A stretch of 6,845 nucleotides of DNA from MKRK01 sp001896915. GTDB lineage: Bacteria; Bacillota; Clostridia; Oscillospirales; Acutalibacteraceae. The DNA is taken from positions 1 to 6,845 of the forward strand of contig CALJJF010000201.1 of assembly GCA_937973935.1 (NCBI GenBank), given 5' to 3'. Shown here piece after piece: positions 1 through 5,608 of the stretch (within the stretch, counting starts at the first letter, position 1; every line of letters begins with the position of its first letter). Made by a program: the position numbers and the translations under genes. The notes under the pieces are model-generated. The model saw only the letters and a program-made list of their open reading frames with translations. It did no database searches and had not been told where the DNA came from.

Positions 1-11
1 TACTGACATTT

Positions 12-37
12 GAGCAGGGCTAGATTTAACCCTGCTC
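12..37. terminator. Hairpin in the 3' flank of LRR gene 2
   Basis: GAGCAGGG (12-19) pairs with CCCTGCTC (30-37). As minus-strand RNA the stem extends by a G-U and a U-A pair. It lies 54 bases after the LRR stop. The arms match those of the hairpin at 1242-1266 while the loop differs. There is no T-run. Confidence 0.45.
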
Positions 38-91
38 ATCTTGCATTCGATATAACTTGTCAAAAAATAAGCTGCTATCGTTCAACAGGAT

Positions 92-1072
92 TTACTCCAG
101 TCTACGCCATTCTTCTAAATCCTCATTACCTCGTACATATTTCACTTTGGGGAGATCCTTGTCCTTTAAATTATAATGCTTTCTATCCTTTTCAGAATAG
201 ACATATGACATGTTTAAACAATGTGACAAGTTTCCATCTAAAACATTCATGCTAAACACAAATGTTTTAAGATTTTTCATGGTTTTGAGGAAATCTAAAT
301 TAGGCAATTCATTGCTTCCTGTTAAATCGAGTAATTCTACTTTGCTTAATGTACTTATCGCCGAAAAATCGTCTATTTTCCCACATGCGTCAATTCTTAA
401 CGCTCTTAAGTCTGAAAGCTTACCCAAGTCTGAAATATCACTCAAATTTCGGCAATTATAAAGATATAAACATTTTAGATTTTTCATAGAAGAAATCCCA
501 TTCAACGATGAAACAGCTGCAGAATTCATATTTAATGTGTCCAGGTTTTCCATCGATGATAACTCAGATAAGTCATTTGTTTGTGATTTATAATGATTGA
601 TATACAAAGACTTCAAAGAAACCATCTTATCCAAATTCACGATAAATCTTTGTTCACCGGAATATGCTTGAAGATTATTAAATCTGCTTATATCCAGCTT
701 ACACTTTGCTTTTACAATTGGCAATTCGTTATCTCTCAAATCTATACTCAAAAGATTTTCAAGTTTACATAACGGTGATAAATCATAATCCTTAATAAAA
801 TAATTACCTTTTCGATTCAGTTGACCGATTTTTGAAAAAGGCAGATTGAATTCAACCACTATGTGTTTTATAGAATTACATGGTTCAATGAAATCAAATG
901 TACTCAACCCATTTAGAAATACCTTTTCAATGCGTTTCGATTGTATGTTTTCTGCCATTTCTTCCAATTTAAAATCTTCAACAAATAATGCATCCGGCTT
1001 ATTAAATGGATATGTTATCGCTACATACGGTTGTCCGTTGATGTACTTTGAATTATTTTCTGTTAATATCAT
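92..1072 (-). CDS. Leucine-rich-repeat putative immunity protein, copy 2
   Basis: A 326-residue protein identical to copy 1 over residues 1-271 (N-terminal region and the LRR solenoid). From residue 272 it reads VFSMNVLDGNLSHC rather than ALGVNILNGDLSLC. It is three residues shorter and rejoins at VRGNED-x-EEWRRLE. It has the same AGGTAGG site (1080-1086) and start. No complete toxin precedes it, only a 49-codon remnant, so it is a duplicated orphan immunity gene. If the C-terminal cap contributes to binding, the two copies may recognise different toxin variants. That is inference. It could be expressed by read-through from copy 1 or from a local promoter. Its 3' flank has a hairpin like that after copy 1. 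Confidence 0.78.
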   Translation of the reverse strand: MILTENNSKYINGQPYVAITYPFNKPDALFVEDFKLEEMAENIQSKRIEKVFLNGLSTFDFIEPCNSIKHIVVEFNLPFSKIGQLNRKGNYFIKDYDLSPLCKLENLLSIDLRDNELPIVKAKCKLDISRFNNLQAYSGEQRFIVNLDKMVSLKSLYINHYKSQTNDLSELSSMENLDTLNMNSAAVSSLNGISSMKNLKCLYLYNCRNLSDISDLGKLSDLRALRIDACGKIDDFSAISTLSKVELLDLTGSNELPNLDFLKTMKNLKTFVFSMNVLDGNLSHCLNMSYVYSEKDRKHYNLKDKDLPKVKYVRGNEDLEEWRRLE

Positions 1073-1080
1073 AATTCTAC

Positions 1081-1230
1081 CTACCTGAATAAATTTATTA
1101 AGTCATTATAGTAGTAATTTCTACCCGGACTCCATATTTTGTTGTAAGTATTTGCATTATGAACCCCTCTGACCCTCATCATATAATACTCATCTATGAA
1201 TGCTGAACGTTGATTCTTTGCCGGTTTCCA
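1081..1230 (-). pseudogene. C-terminal remnant of toxin tip C (49 codons)
   Basis: From the TGG at 1230 down to the TAG at 1081, the sequence is identical to codons 353-401 and the stop of tip C (WKPAKNQRSAFIDEYY to NDLINLFR). The preceding sequence (ending QILI in frame) comes from the 3' flank of the upstream LRR unit, so the fusion is abrupt. The glutamate and asparagine of the GIY-YIG-like domain remain, but the SYEIMY and YVGKG part is gone, so it cannot be an active nuclease. It retains the ribosome site and TATAAT-like box that serve the following LRR gene, which may be why it survives. Confidence 0.8.
1105..1110 (-). promoter_or_regulatory. Duplicated candidate -10 box ahead of LRR gene 2
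   Basis: The same TATAAT as at 2344-2349, retained in the toxin remnant 32 bases before ATG 1072. It carries the same caveats. Confidence 0.25.
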
Positions 1231-1241
1231 TATCAGAATTT

Positions 1242-1266
1242 GAGCAGGGTGGGTTCTACCCTGCTC
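1242..1266. terminator. Hairpin in the 3' flank of LRR gene 1
   Basis: GAGCAGGG (1242-1249) pairs with CCCTGCTC (1259-1266), extended by one T-A pair, 56 bases after the LRR stop. There is no T-run behind it, so termination is uncertain. The same arms recur after LRR gene 2 with a different loop. Confidence 0.45.
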
Positions 1267-1321
1267 ATCTTGGATTGGATATAAACTGTCAAAAAATAAA
1301 TATGCTATCGTTCAATAGGGT

Positions 1322-2311
1322 TTACTCCAGTCTACGCCATTCTTCAATGTCCTCGTTACCTCGTACAATTAAACCAGATGGCAAATTATTTAAATCAGAA
1401 TTCTTTATATTATAGTGTTTTTTAGGTTTTAGAATATATGCCGCTTGTATATTTTTACACAATGACAAGTCACCATTTAAGATATTAACTCCTAACGCAA
1501 ATGTTTTAAGATTTTTCATGGTTTTGAGGAAATCTAAATTAGGCAATTCATTGCTTCCTGTTAAATCGAGTAATTCTACTTTGCTTAATGTACTTATCGC
1601 CGAAAAATCGTCTATTTTCCCACATGCGTCAATTCTTAACGCTCTTAAGTCTGAAAGCTTACCCAAGTCTGAAATATCACTCAAATTTCGGCAATTATAA
1701 AGATATAAACATTTTAGATTTTTCATAGAAGAAATCCCATTCAACGATGAAACAGCTGCAGAATTCATATTTAATGTGTCCAGGTTTTCCATCGATGATA
1801 ACTCAGATAAGTCATTTGTTTGTGATTTATAATGATTGATATACAAAGACTTCAAAGAAACCATCTTATCCAAATTCACGATAAATCTTTGTTCACCGGA
1901 ATATGCTTGAAGATTATTAAATCTGCTTATATCCAGCTTACACTTTGCTTTTACAATTGGCAATTCGTTATCTCTCAAATCTATACTCAAAAGATTTTCA
2001 AGTTTACATAACGGTGATAAATCATAATCCTTAATAAAATAATTACCTTTTCGATTCAGTTGACCGATTTTTGAAAAAGGCAGATTGAATTCAACCACTA
2101 TGTGTTTTATAGAATTACATGGTTCAATGAAATCAAATGTACTCAACCCATTTAGAAATACCTTTTCAATGCGTTTCGATTGTATGTTTTCTGCCATTTC
2201 TTCCAATTTAAAATCTTCAACAAATAATGCATCCGGCTTATTAAATGGATATGTTATCGCTACATACGGTTGTCCGTTGATGTACTTTGAATTATTTTCT
2301 GTTAATATCAT
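1322..2311 (-). CDS. Leucine-rich-repeat putative immunity protein, copy 1
   Basis: A 329-residue protein. After an N-terminal region (1-95) it has successive LRR units from about 100 to 271, for example LCKLENLLSIDLRDNELPIV (101-120), MENLDTLNMNSAAVSSLNGI, MKNLKCLYLYNC-x-NLSDISDL, LSDLRALRIDACGKIDDFSA and VELLDLTGSNELPNLDFL. The spacing is 22-25 residues, the solenoid kind used for protein binding. There is no signal peptide, so it is presumably cytoplasmic. The start lies 8 bases after the toxin C stop, with AGGTAGG across that stop, as expected for an immunity partner that binds the tip. LRR proteins are known from polymorphic-toxin immunity clusters. That this one neutralises tip C is inference from position. 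Residues 1-271 are identical to the second copy. The last 58 diverge, except for a shared ending VRGNED-x-EEWRRLE. Confidence 0.8.
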   Translation of the reverse strand: MILTENNSKYINGQPYVAITYPFNKPDALFVEDFKLEEMAENIQSKRIEKVFLNGLSTFDFIEPCNSIKHIVVEFNLPFSKIGQLNRKGNYFIKDYDLSPLCKLENLLSIDLRDNELPIVKAKCKLDISRFNNLQAYSGEQRFIVNLDKMVSLKSLYINHYKSQTNDLSELSSMENLDTLNMNSAAVSSLNGISSMKNLKCLYLYNCRNLSDISDLGKLSDLRALRIDACGKIDDFSAISTLSKVELLDLTGSNELPNLDFLKTMKNLKTFALGVNILNGDLSLCKNIQAAYILKPKKHYNIKNSDLNNLPSGLIVRGNEDIEEWRRLE

Positions 2312-2318
2312 AATTCTA

Positions 2319-2325
2319 CCTACCT
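2319..2325 (-). promoter_or_regulatory. Ribosome binding site spanning the toxin stop codon
   Basis: The minus strand reads AGGTAGG 7 bases before ATG 2311. Its middle TAG is the toxin stop codon, so toxin termination and immunity initiation are tightly coupled. Confidence 0.65.
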
Positions 2326-3525
2326 GAATAAATTTATTAAGTCATTATAGTAGTAATTTCTACCCGGACTCCATATTTTGTTGTAAGTATTTGCATTATG
2401 AACCCCTCTGACCCTCATCATATAATACTCATCTATGAATGCTGAACGTTGATTCTTTGCCGGTTTCCATGACATTGAAGCAACTTCATCATCATACCTT
2501 GTGGCAGATTTTAACATCCTCTTGTATCCGCCTTTTCCAACATAATTTTTTCCGCTTTTATACATGATTTCATACGATCCGGTAGACTTTCTGATGTCAC
2601 TTGTCTTATCCGCCATCTTATAAGTAGTCTTAGCTAGATCAATCGCATTATCAGCTTTTGCCATTGTCTTTGCGGTTAACTTAACACCTTTTACTACATA
2701 GGAACCGGGAACATATGGAATCAATGTTGCTGCAATATCCCAAAGTAAAAAACCTGCGTTTGCCCAAGACGGATTTGTAATTAAATCATAACCGCTCCAT
2801 CCGATGGATGCAACATCAAGAACGGTTTCCACCGGTACATAACCGGAATCGTCCTTCAGCCTGACCGGATTGTTGTAACAATAAGCAAACAGGTTGTTTT
2901 CAAGGATATCATCATTGCCGTTGTCCAAAATATCTGTATCATCCGCATTGATAAACCGTCCCGTTTCCGCATCATAATATCTGCTTTGCAGATAATAAAA
3001 CCCGGTTTCGTTGTCGTAGTAATAGCCTCTGTAGCGGAAGGGGTTTTGGTAGCCGATGCTTGCCGGGTCGTTTGTTCCATCGTTGCCGTTCCCGTCGGTG
3101 ATGGAAACGAGCTTGCCCCAGCTGTCGTAGACATACCTTGCCACACGCTGCAGCTGGTTGTTATACAGCCCGATGACGTCCCCCTGGGCGTTATACTCAT
3201 AGTAATAATACACGCCGCCCTTGTTCATTGCGGCCACTCTGCCGTCGGCGTCGTAATAATACCAGGTGTAGCTGCTGCCGGTTTTCTCCCCGACGATTTT
3301 GCTGCCGTCCAGCAGATACTCCGTCTGCACGCCGCCCACGGTTTTGGACACTCTCGTCCCCTCGCTGTTGTAGGCATACTGGGTATTGTCCACCGACATC
3401 AGGCTTCTGCCATAATCCCAGGTCATGGTCTTGCCCAGATAAGACAAGGGGTTCCCGATGGCAACATAGGTGATTGCCTGACCGTTGTAGGAGGTTAATT
3501 TATCTCTCCAGTTGGCGTCGTTCAA
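2320..3525 (-). CDS. Orphan Rhs core fragment with GIY-YIG-like toxin tip C
   Basis: Residues 1-160 are YD repeats (TQYAYNSEGTRVSK at 48-61, then WYYYDADGRV, YYEYNAQGDV, YVYDSWGKL). Residues 160-220 are the RHS-associated core (RYRGYYYDNETGFYYLQSRY, then LFAYCYNNP). Residues 230-285 look like a pretoxin region (NPSWANAGFLLWDIAAT, LIPYVPGSY). The tip (about 315-401) has SYEIMY, then NYVGKG (327-332), Arg336, FIDEYY with Glu366 and YNKIWSPGRNY with Asn382. The order Y..YVG..R..E..N resembles a GIY-YIG nuclease, so DNA or RNA cleavage is inferred. The frame opens after TAA 3567-3565. TTG 3525 lies inside core homology without a clear ribosome site, so the fragment is probably not expressed as it stands. 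Residue 21 is Val where the core usually has Asp (ITYDxIGNP), possibly decay. Core DNA here is GC-rich, the tip AT-rich. Confidence 0.75.
   Translation of the reverse strand: MNDANWRDKLTSYNGQAITYVAIGNPLSYLGKTMTWDYGRSLMSVDNTQYAYNSEGTRVSKTVGGVQTEYLLDGSKIVGEKTGSSYTWYYYDADGRVAAMNKGGVYYYYEYNAQGDVIGLYNNQLQRVARYVYDSWGKLVSITDGNGNDGTNDPASIGYQNPFRYRGYYYDNETGFYYLQSRYYDAETGRFINADDTDILDNGNDDILENNLFAYCYNNPVRLKDDSGYVPVETVLDVASIGWSGYDLITNPSWANAGFLLWDIAATLIPYVPGSYVVKGVKLTAKTMAKADNAIDLAKTTYKMADKTSDIRKSTGSYEIMYKSGKNYVGKGGYKRMLKSATRYDDEVASMSWKPAKNQRSAFIDEYYMMRVRGVHNANTYNKIWSPGRNYYYNDLINLFR
2344..2349 (-). promoter_or_regulatory. Candidate -10 box (TATAAT) inside the toxin 3' end, ahead of LRR gene 1
   Basis: The minus strand reads TATAAT, 32 bases upstream of ATG 2311, inside codons for YYYND of the toxin. 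No good -35 was seen at 16-18 bases, and AT-rich coding sequence could give it by chance. Confidence 0.25.
2994..3054. repeat. Rhs core segment, identical copy at 4867-4927
   Basis: The 61 bases match 4867-4927 exactly (offset 1873). They encode the FRYRGYYYDNETGFY part of the core. Immediately 3' in the coding sense the two cassettes diverge (YLQSRYYDAETG versus SLHSRYYDPEIG). Such shared core DNA is the natural substrate for tip exchange. Confidence 0.8.
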
Positions 3526-3570
3526 ACTGCGCCACCTATAGATGACGCAGTTCTCTTTGATAAGTTAAAA
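3526..3570. other. Junction between immunity gene B and the truncated Rhs core
   Basis: These 45 bases carry the in-frame stop TAA (3567-3565 on the minus strand), after which the frame reads YRWRSLNDANW. The usual Rhs wording near here is YTYGD-x-NW, so homology to the core begins at about 3520. The break point of the cassette therefore lies near 3520-3540. No promoter or repeat was recognised. Confidence 0.5.
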
Positions 3571-4185
3571 TCAAATTGTACTGTTAATATAATTTATAGT
3601 TTTGATAATTTCTTCTCGCTTTTTTCGACTAATATTTTTATCAAGTTCTTTTGCTAATTCCACTTTGATAAGTATGCTTGATTTCTTTAGGTAAGTGAGC
3701 ATTACATATTCAATTTGATACTTGTCTAATGTTGCTAATTTAAACGAACGTTTAAACGACATTACTGATCTTAGTTTTTTAACTTCACCCTTGCTATCAA
3801 TAATTTTAATTTTGTACTTGTTTACTTGCATTTCTCTGGCGTAGAAAAAGCGAATATTACTATGACCAAATCGATCACCAGCAAACGAGTATTCATTAAT
3901 AAAGCTTTCAATTTTTACAATTTCCGAACAAATCCCCTGGGCTTTTTTATCCAACAAAGCCAGTAATACAATTCTGTAATGTAAAAGAAAAGCAAAAATA
4001 AAATACGCTAGTACAATTGCAATACTAATAAAATTATGAAATCCCACAAAGTTGAGAAAAATTAGTACTAATGTTGTAATTATAACATCTAAAACCATCT
4101 GTAATATGGCTTCTTGAACATAAGGTTTTATTCTCAAGCCAATCATTTTTTCTTTACCATGCTGGGAAATACCTCTGTCTTGCAT
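3571..4185 (-). CDS. Putative membrane immunity protein for tip B
   Basis: A 204-residue protein starting at ATG 4185, chosen because a full GGAGGAGG site lies 8 bases upstream. Two closely spaced hydrophobic segments (about residues 29-47 and 52-77, the second with FIFAFLLHYRIVLLALL) suggest a helical hairpin in the cytoplasmic membrane. The remaining 125 residues are hydrophilic and basic (YKIKIIDSKGEVKKLRS, KRSFK, ISRKKREEI), with an alpha/beta look, presumably cytoplasmic. I do not recognise the family. Its start overlaps the end of toxin tip B by 32 bases, which implies translational coupling and makes it the immunity candidate for that tip. A membrane location would fit a toxin that acts on or crosses the membrane. 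After the stop, only 45 bases separate it from the start codon region of the next Rhs fragment. Confidence 0.7.
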   Translation of the reverse strand: MQDRGISQHGKEKMIGLRIKPYVQEAILQMVLDVIITTLVLIFLNFVGFHNFISIAIVLAYFIFAFLLHYRIVLLALLDKKAQGICSEIVKIESFINEYSFAGDRFGHSNIRFFYAREMQVNKYKIKIIDSKGEVKKLRSVMSFKRSFKLATLDKYQIEYVMLTYLKKSSILIKVELAKELDKNISRKKREEIIKTINYINSTI

Positions 4186-4927
4186 AACTTGTTCCTCCTC
4201 CAAAAAGGCCTTCCGTCACCTGACCAAAAGATGTTACGGTTGTCCGCCCAAAATGTGAGCTTAAAAAATAATCCGTACCAATAGTGGGGTATTTATTTGT
4301 TAGGTAAGACATGCTCTTAATGGCATTTCTTTCAGTGCCTTTAATTGTTGGTTTTATACTTGTAATAGTCGCTTTTAGTTTTACTTTTGGCATCTTGCTT
4401 AACGTTGTTGTTGCAACTTTTCCACCAATTTTTTCAACAGCTTTACCAACACCAGATCCTATCAATGATGCCCCTGCCCCGATAGCGCCTGAAATCGCCA
4501 GTTTTTTAATATTTCTTTCACCGCCCATATAATCAAGAGCCATATTTGCCGCACCACTGATTGCTGCACCTGCCAATGGACCGACAGCTGCTGTAACACC
4601 ACCAGCCAAAGCCGCAACACCAACCTTAGACCAATTCACTTCTTCACCAGCTAATAATTGGCTACCTAACTCAAATAATCCACCTATTGCAGCACCAGCA
4701 ATAATATGCCAAAATTCTCCGTCATCGTCTGCTCGCATAATGGGATTATTGTCACAATATGCAAACAAATTTTTATCATGTAAATCTTTAGCTGGTATCA
4801 AAATATCAGTTGTATCCGCATTAATGAAGCGTCCAATTTCAGGATCATAGTAGCGTGAGTGTAACGAATAAAACCCGGTTTCGTTGTCGTAGTAATAGCC
4901 TCTGTAGCGGAAGGGGTTTTGGTAGCC
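4154..4927 (-). CDS. Orphan Rhs core scrap fused to toxin tip B (5' truncated, probably silent)
   Basis: From 4927 the frame reads GYQNPFRYRGYYYDNETGFY, then SLHSRYYDPEIGRFINAD and NLFAYCDNNP, the end of the RHS core. This is followed by a Gly/Ala-rich hydrophobic linker and a tip of about 80 residues ending SYARQRYFPAW. Only about 40 core residues remain. In frame upstream lies recombinase antisense sequence with a TAG at 5026-5024. The first internal start-like codon is TTG 4801, without a ribosome site, so this is best read as a promoterless donor cassette. The tip has a basic Lys/Thr/Ile segment (numbering from TTG, about 138-165), then TNKYPTIGTDYF and FGRTTVTSFGQVTEGLFGGG. I recognise no catalytic motif, so the activity is unknown. 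The partner is a membrane protein, which hints at a membrane-active toxin, but the hydrophobic linker alone does not prove this. The ORF overlaps the next gene by 32 bases. Confidence 0.7.
   Translation of the reverse strand, partial: GYQNPFRYRGYYYDNETGFYSLHSRYYDPEIGRFINADTTDILIPAKDLHDKNLFAYCDNNPIMRADDDGEFWHIIAGAAIGGLFELGSQLLAGEEVNWSKVGVAALAGGVTAAVGPLAGAAISGAANMALDYMGGERNIKKLAISGAIGAGASLIGSGVGKAVEKIGGKVATTTLSKMPKVKLKATITSIKPTIKGTERNAIKSMSYLTNKYPTIGTDYFLSSHFGRTTVTSFGQVTEGLFGGGTSYARQRYFPAW
4194..4201 (-). promoter_or_regulatory. Strong ribosome binding site that sets the start of immunity gene B
   Basis: On the minus strand this reads GGAGGAGG, 8 bases before ATG 4185. A longer frame would begin at TTG 4203 but would translate the Shine-Dalgarno itself as Glu codons, so ATG 4185 is the better start. 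Confidence 0.8.
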
Positions 4928-4995
4928 AAGAGGTTGTAGACGGGCAACGGCAACAGGAAATACGCATTGTATGGCGATTTGCGGGAGAAGTGTAG
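4921..4995 (+). pseudogene. Relic of the 3' end of a serine-recombinase-like gene (copy 1)
   Basis: The plus strand encodes the last 24 codons, GSQEVVDGQRQQEIRI then VWRFAGEV, with stop TAG at 4993-4995. It aligns codon for codon with the relic at 5497-5571. It starts abruptly at GGTAGCC (4921-4927), exactly where the antisense Rhs core sequence ends, so everything upstream of that point in the recombinase gene is missing. The tail pattern (DG-x-xQQEI-x-I-x-W-x-F-x-G) fits the C-terminus of DUF4368-type serine recombinases. This assignment rests on pattern recognition and the fragment is too short for certainty. Confidence 0.5.
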
Positions 4996-4999
4996 GACA

Positions 5000-5033
5000 T
5001 TCCCCGTAGCTGCCGTATGGCAGCTACGGGGAA
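5000..5033. terminator. Perfect 15-bp palindromic hairpin after the recombinase tail
   Basis: Bases 5000-5014 are perfectly complementary to 5019-5033 around a GTAT loop, with a GC-rich stem (core CCCCGTAGCTGCC). It begins 5 bases after the TAG of the recombinase relic, the expected place for that gene's terminator. However, neither strand has a T-run after the stem, so a REP-like or recombination-related palindrome is also possible. On the minus strand it places a TAG stop (5026-5024) in frame with the following Rhs scrap. Confidence 0.5.
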
Positions 5034-5103
5034 GACAACAACTACCGTCAACAATGTTCGCCGGGAAATTCTCCGAGGTTCTTTGAGACAAGAAAAATAA
5101 CAG
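5034..5103. other. Short intergenic stretch with no recognised feature
   Basis: The 70 bases between the hairpin and the stop of the small gene show no convincing coding sequence, repeat or promoter. Confidence 0.5.
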
Positions 5104-5403
5104 TTAGATATATTGCAATATAACAGATTCTACAAGAATTATCAGCCTATAATAAATAACCAACTTGTCTTTTTCTTCAGCACTTGCCTCATTTAAAAGA
5201 GATGAAAACTTTTTCTTTTCATCGGCAGATAATATTGGGGTTTTTAAAAGCATTACTTTGCTTGAATTTTTGAGCATCTGACTACAATAACCTCCTATAA
5301 CCGAATCCAAGGCAATTAATTCAGGCTCTTTATTTTTCATTTCGGTCGGAATCAATGACTCCATAAATGCTTTTAAAATAAATTCATGTTGCCTGTTTTT
5401 CAT
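5104..5403 (-). CDS. Small orphan protein, possible stray immunity gene
   Basis: A 99-residue protein starting at ATG 5403, with a GAGGTG ribosome site (5408-5413) 4 bases upstream. It is predicted to be all-helical and highly charged, with a Lys/Glu-rich centre (SADEKKKFSSLLNEASAEEKD, about 59-79) and a hydrophobic C-terminal helix (LVIYYRLIILVESVILQYI, 81-99). I do not recognise the family. No toxin tip precedes it. It sits between two antisense recombinase relics, so it could be an immunity gene whose toxin was lost, or cargo that arrived with the recombinase. The good ribosome site, intact frame and composition like the neighbouring immunity genes argue that it is a real gene. Confidence 0.6.
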   Translation of the reverse strand: MKNRQHEFILKAFMESLIPTEMKNKEPELIALDSVIGGYCSQMLKNSSKVMLLKTPILSADEKKKFSSLLNEASAEEKDKLVIYYRLIILVESVILQYI

Positions 5404-5415
5404 ATTTCACCTCAA

Positions 5416-5580
5416 TTGTACCAAAAAGCTATAGTTTTACCTGCTGATGTAAACATACCGTTAATTCATAACAAGCTGATTGATCGGGTTGAAGTCGGTA
5501 GCCAAGAGGTTATGGATGGGCAACGGAAACAGAAAATATGCATTATTTGGAAATTGCGTGCGAATGTAATAGAAAATGCC
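5416..5580 (+). pseudogene. Relic of the 3' end of a serine-recombinase-like gene (copy 2)
   Basis: On the plus strand, opposite to all intact genes, a frame reads LYQKAIVLPADVNIP and then LIDRVEVGSQEVMDGQRKQ with IIW further on. The pattern LIDRVEV, then DG-x-Q, an alternating I/V strand and an aromatic residue resembles the extreme C-terminus of large Bacillota serine recombinases (DUF4368-like tail). No catalytic domain or upstream part of the gene is present. The stop found in the better-preserved copy (4993-4995) is replaced here by ATA, so the frame runs on into unrelated sequence. The two copies share about three quarters of bases over the 75 bp in common. The relic abuts the ribosome site of the small minus-strand gene at 5104-5403, so that gene's upstream region is built from recombinase DNA. 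The family call comes from pattern memory only. Confidence 0.5.
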
Positions 5581-5608
5581 CCACATCAGCCTAAATGGGC
5601 GGATGTGG
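5581..5608. terminator. Imperfect hairpin between recombinase relic and immunity gene A
   Basis: CCACATC (5581-5587) pairs with GATGTGG (5602-5608). Inside this there is one mismatch and then a 3-bp GCC/GGC stem. It lies just past the stop of immunity gene A on the minus strand and at the same relative place as the perfect hairpin beside the other recombinase relic. There is no clean U-tract on either side, so a terminator role is only plausible. Confidence 0.4.

Larger units (their letters stand above)
1..1231. repeat. Tandem duplication unit 2
   Basis: This is the partner of 1232-2470. The identical block ends at base 1231, one base before toxin codon 353 in the minus-strand reading. The flank at 1-91 matches 1232-1321 with roughly 80-85% similarity, including the hairpin. 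The array may continue left of the window. Confidence 0.8.
1232..2470. repeat. Tandem duplication unit 1 (toxin tail + LRR gene + hairpin flank)
   Basis: This unit is repeated at 1-1231. Bases 1498-2470 match 259-1231 at an offset of 1239 with no difference seen by eye (973 bp). The remaining 5' part of each unit on the plus strand (LRR C-terminus and flank) is only partly similar and contains a 9-base length difference. Confidence 0.85.

Noticed and set aside
210..1088. Plus-strand frames of 80-83 codons opposite the LRR genes
   Set aside because: They appear in both duplicated units at the same offset, lack ribosome sites and lie opposite a strong LRR coding signal.
12..1266. Confident intrinsic terminators at the GAGCAGGG hairpins
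   Set aside because: The stems are good, but neither strand has a T-run directly after them, so only a tentative terminator call is kept.
1..2470. CRISPR array or short tandem repeats
   Set aside because: The repeat is one 1.24-kb gene-containing unit present twice. No short regularly spaced repeats with unique spacers were seen.
2856..3200. Minus-strand frame of 114 codons rich in Thr/Ser/Met
   Set aside because: It is a shifted reading of the Rhs core. The same Thr-rich wording appears at 4798-5091 only because both lie over the identical 61-bp core segment.
2986..3498. Long plus-strand open frame of 170 codons opposite the Rhs core
   Set aside because: It is the antisense shadow of GC-rich YD repeats. 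The minus frame has clear RHS motifs, and the plus frame has low-complexity Val/Ala/Ile runs and no family signal.
4186..4203. TTG 4203 as start of immunity gene B
   Set aside because: The codons after it are the GGAGGAGG Shine-Dalgarno itself. ATG 4185 has ideal spacing from that site.
4798..5091. Minus-strand frame of 97 codons starting MSQRTSENF
   Set aside because: It runs antisense through the recombinase tail and hairpin and then through the Rhs core in the wrong frame. It has no protein-like features.
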